Of a stretch of 62,533 nt of DNA, positions 59,647 to 62,533 are shown in pieces (the first letter of the stretch is position 1; the number at the start of each line of letters is the position of its first letter). Below the pieces are notes generated by a model. The model saw only the letters and a list, made by a program, of their open reading frames with translations, had not been told where the DNA came from and ran no database searches. Position numbers and translations under genes: made by a program. Origin of the DNA: Cylindrodendrum hubeiense. Its lineage: Eukaryota > Ascomycota > Sordariomycetes > Hypocreales > Nectriaceae. The stretch covers positions 1 through 62,533 of the forward strand of contig JAANBB010000231.1 of the NCBI GenBank assembly GCA_014621425.1. The letters are read 5' to 3'.

Positions 59647-61248
59647 TCACTCAGGCTTCCGGGCGTAAACAACATGCCTATCGATAGATCAGTACCGCCC
59701 CATTCATCGTTGCCTAATCTGACTTACATGGTCCAGTACCCGTGCATCTTGCGGTTCCGAATCTCCTTGCGCACCGCCGCACAGCAGGCCAGCACCTCCT
59801 CCTTGCTCCAGCCGGCCACGCGCGTGAGCAGCGCCAGCGAGAAGGCCTCGAGCCCCATGTCGAGGTTGACGCACTGATACTTGCCAATCTCCTTGAGCTT
59901 GGGGTCGCGCGGCCACGAGTTGAAGGGCCACTTGAACTGGCGGTGCACGATGTCGACGAAGCCCGCCTTCTCAATGGTGGGAATGTCCTTGGCGATGCTG
60001 CCGATAGGGCGCCCGATTTTGACCGATGCATCATACAGCGCCTCGTGGTACTTCCATACCTGCGAGTCCTTGGTTATGGTGCCGTCGTCGCAACCCATGG
60101 GGAGCGAGAGGTCGGCAATCTCAAAATAGCCGCCTGGTTCAAGGGCGCTGGGTGGAGCTCGTCAACATAGGACCGACTTCCATATATAGATTGACACCTT
60201 ACTTGTAAGCCTTCTGAATCAGCCCAGGCACGTCGGCAAAGCAGCCGGCCATGCCACGGCATAGGATGAAGTCAAAAGGATCGGACCAGGTCCACTCCTT
60301 CTCCAGATCATCAATCTCGAACCGGCAGTTCGGTGGGACCCTTGGCTTGTTAGCATGGCGAAGAATGCCCACTGGCTGCCACGGTAGTATTCTCACCAGT
60401 GAGGTTGGACAGGACTGAGATCAACTCCAATGACCTGTGGCTGTAGTTAGCCACTCGACCCCTTGTCTATTATGCAGGTTCTCTAAACCTCGTACCTCGG
60501 CAGATGGGTTTGCATCAGCTGCAATCATGATTAGCCATGACTTATCATGCGTGGACATGACGATTGAGTAGGTTACCAAAGTCAATGGCCCACAGGCCGG
60601 TGCCGGTGCCGATATCTAGGACGCGCTTCGCCTTGGAAATTCCGGGGCTAAGAGCCAACTCGCCATCGAACTGGATAGTCCAGATCTGGTGCTGCAAATC
60701 TACGATTGTTAGTGCTGGTGGTTCTTCCAAACTCAGCCGCCTTCAACTCACCAAGCCGCTCGTTCTCTTGCTAGTTCCAGCCAGTCTGGGGTCAGCCGCT
60801 AGTCGAATCAAGAATAGTCTTCGCATCAACTCACGTCGTCGTTGGGAAAGTTATACTCTTAGCGAATGTCGATCGTTAGCATGACTGCAGCTGGAAATGT
60901 TGAATTTTGACGGAAAATGAGGGGTAGGGAAAACGCACTCCCCTCGCTCATTGAGTGATACCGCCGGCCATTCTCGTGTTTGTGCTGCAAGATACTGGAC
61001 CGGAGGGATGCCAATGAGGATTCCTCCTCGAGGCGCTGTGATGTAGACAGTGTCAATAATACTGGTTCTTCACAGGCTACGCTGTTGAAACTACGTCGTG
61101 TAACCTACCACATCCAGGGCGGAGTCGTTGTCTTCGTCCGCCACCTGCAGAATGAGAAACCCAATTAGCAAGCAAGCCAGCCAGCCACCCTTGCGGGCCA
61201 GGGATGTCACCTCACAATCAGGGGAGTTTCATTCTCGTCCTGGCACAT
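59647..61248 (-). CDS. LaeA-like SAM-dependent methyltransferase
   Basis: This is a class I methyltransferase of the fungal LaeA-like family, many members of which affect secondary metabolism; the substrate is unknown. Eleven exons join in frame: 61248-61216, 61144-61109, 61035-60939, 60857-60835, 60770-60752, 60699-60577, 60518-60496, 60434-60397, 60340-60203, 60147-59728 and 59677-59647. The product is 326 residues. The N-terminal tail is acidic. HENGRRYH and NFPNDDQENERLDLQHQIW precede motif I, VLDIGTGTGLWAIDFA. VIGVDLSPVQPHWVPPN and FDFILCRGM mark the SAM site, then LEPGGYFEIADL. The end is YWTMHVVYARKPE. Several exons are only 19-38 nt, but each restores the family sequence. A TATA box lies 116 nt upstream. 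Confidence 0.88.
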
Positions 61249-62533
61249 GGTTGGAGGGGCCGCGGGATGTCGCTCTTATGGATATGAGGGTGTTCACGAT
61301 AGATGGAAGGGGAAACAGAGGCATCACATGTTGCGCCTGTTGGCCGGCAGTGGGCCTGTGGCTCTTTTATACCGTACGTTGTTCCATTGGAGACAGGGGC
61401 CTTCCGCGCGTTTTGCGGTTTCGCCCCGTCCCTGGTCGCCAGGGGCAGGACTAATGCAGTCCCGTGGAGAGATGGGATCGAAGATGGATAGATGCCCGAC
61501 GTGAAGAGCAGAAACCAATGAGAAGGGACATTTTCCATGTATCCAGCGATGAAGCATCACGATATGGGTGTGTGCGAAACACCCGCCTCGAATCGCTTGC
61601 CAAGCAAAGTACGCGGAACCCATCGACGACAAAGGAAATTGGGCTAGCAACCCCGGTCTGTCGCGCGCGGCGGAAGAAGAAAGCTCTTGGGCGATGCGAT
61701 GGGCGCCAAGCCGAAGCTGGAGCTGGAGCTGGAGCAGGAGATGCAGCACAAGGCGGCAGCGGGCCATAGTCCACCTTCCGCGGCCTCCTGGATCGCTCTG
61801 GGGGTATCGGGGGTATTGGGGGTACATGCAAGGAGTGGGTTTGCTGGGAAGAATTGCCTCCCTGTTGCGGCCATGGTGTCGGGCCCGGCTGTGCTGGGGC
61901 TGGTCCTGGGAATGATGATTCAGGCCGGCCTCATCGCCATCAATGCTGCCGTGGGTCGCAGCTCAACGTCGCCCTACCGCCTGCGGCCCTGTCGCCGGTC
62001 GCCCTGTCCCATCACATCACCAGATGCACACAGTGCTGGCTGACAGGCAGCAAGTCGATGATGAGAGTCGTTCGACAGTCCCTACAGACCCTGGCGCCCC
62101 TCCCTGTCTCTCTGCCGTTTCTTCTGCCCTCTCACTTCCCCTCTCCATGGATGCCCCGTCTCCCTCCCACATCCCAAATTTTTCTTTTCTCCTCCATCGA
62201 TCCATCTCGACCGTCTGGCCAAGCCCTTTAGGTTCGACTGCCAAACGCCCATTCACCTCGATCAGAGCCTAGCTCTCTCCCAGAGGCACCACGTTGCTTT
62301 GTACTCCCGGGTACAGGCCATCCACACGCGTCACCCAAGGCCCCCAAGTCCGCTCTTAGCGCACGGCGAACCCACCAAGTTAGCGACCTGTCCGGCCTGA
62401 GCCCCCCCCGCCCGCCGCCCGCCGCTCCACTGTGAGGGATCCTCCCATCCATCCCTCACCCAACGCAGCGCCCTGTCAGTCCGCCAGTTGGGTTGGCTGC
62501 AATCAGTCACCAGCGCCCCTGGCCCGAGTGCTC
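61249..62533. other. Upstream region of the methyltransferase gene to window end
   Basis: No supported gene. The frame at 61687-62043 has no recognisable content. A GC-rich tract with CCGCCCGCC runs occurs near 62400-62425. Confidence 0.45.
61364..61371 (-). promoter_or_regulatory. TATA box of the methyltransferase gene
   Basis: TATAAAAG on the minus strand lies 116-123 nt before the ATG at 61248. Confidence 0.55.

Noticed and set aside
61687..62043. A plus-strand frame with hydrophobic stretches near the window end
   Set aside because: It lacks a family resemblance and lies in the upstream region of the methyltransferase. The hydrophobic parts come from GC-rich Ala/Gly/Val codons.

Overview
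The window is nuclear DNA of a filamentous ascomycete. Genes carry short (about 50-130 nt) GT...AG introns with CTAAC/CTGAC-type branch points, and the proteins are typical Pezizomycotina types. A Sordariomycete, probably Hypocreales, is the most likely source; this rests on general resemblance and I cannot fix the genus. No bacterial, organellar or viral genome features were seen. Coding models below were built by hand-joining exons whose reading frames agree across the splice sites.

Layout. (1) 1-32.7 kb is GC-rich and mostly housekeeping: the tail of an unidentified protein (1-100), a roughly 9-kb gene-free stretch leading to a four-finger C2H2 transcription factor (9.2-10.6 kb), a DsbA-like protein with a repeat-derived tail, TFIIE-beta, cytochrome b5, a Nudix hydrolase, F-actin capping protein alpha, the branched-chain ketoacid dehydrogenase E1-beta subunit, a membrane-anchored GH5 exo-beta-1,3-glucanase (exgD type), and an MFS drug/polyamine-type transporter. 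(2) 32,768-37,610 is a 4.8-kb transposable element with 56-bp perfect terminal inverted repeats. It holds a decayed integrase-core (DDE) transposase on the minus strand, a strongly AT-rich core with the signature of repeat-induced point mutation, and a second minus-strand gene with a cysteine-rich DUF3716-like zinc motif and a polyasparagine tract. Ns abut its left end. (3) 37.6-59.6 kb looks less GC-rich by eye and carries mostly secreted or cell-surface genes: an AA9 lytic polysaccharide monooxygenase, an AT-hook/C2H2 protein, two HsbA-type surface proteins in tandem, a nucleoside-hydrolase-like protein, an Ecm33-like wall protein and a proteinase-K-type subtilisin. It also holds a mini-gene made only of the C-terminal end of adenylosuccinate synthetase, and several kb with no recognisable gene. 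(4) 59.6-62.5 kb is GC-rich again, with an 11-exon LaeA-like methyltransferase.

How the parts fit. The left part is core metabolism, transcription and cytoskeleton. The right part resembles an accessory compartment for outer-surface and degradative functions, bounded on one side by a RIP-mutated transposon. The most unusual items are the two-gene inverted-repeat element with its repeated TCGTAC motifs, the adenylosuccinate synthetase C-terminal mini-gene with intact splice sites, and the one-base frame break directly after the TFIIE-beta start codon.
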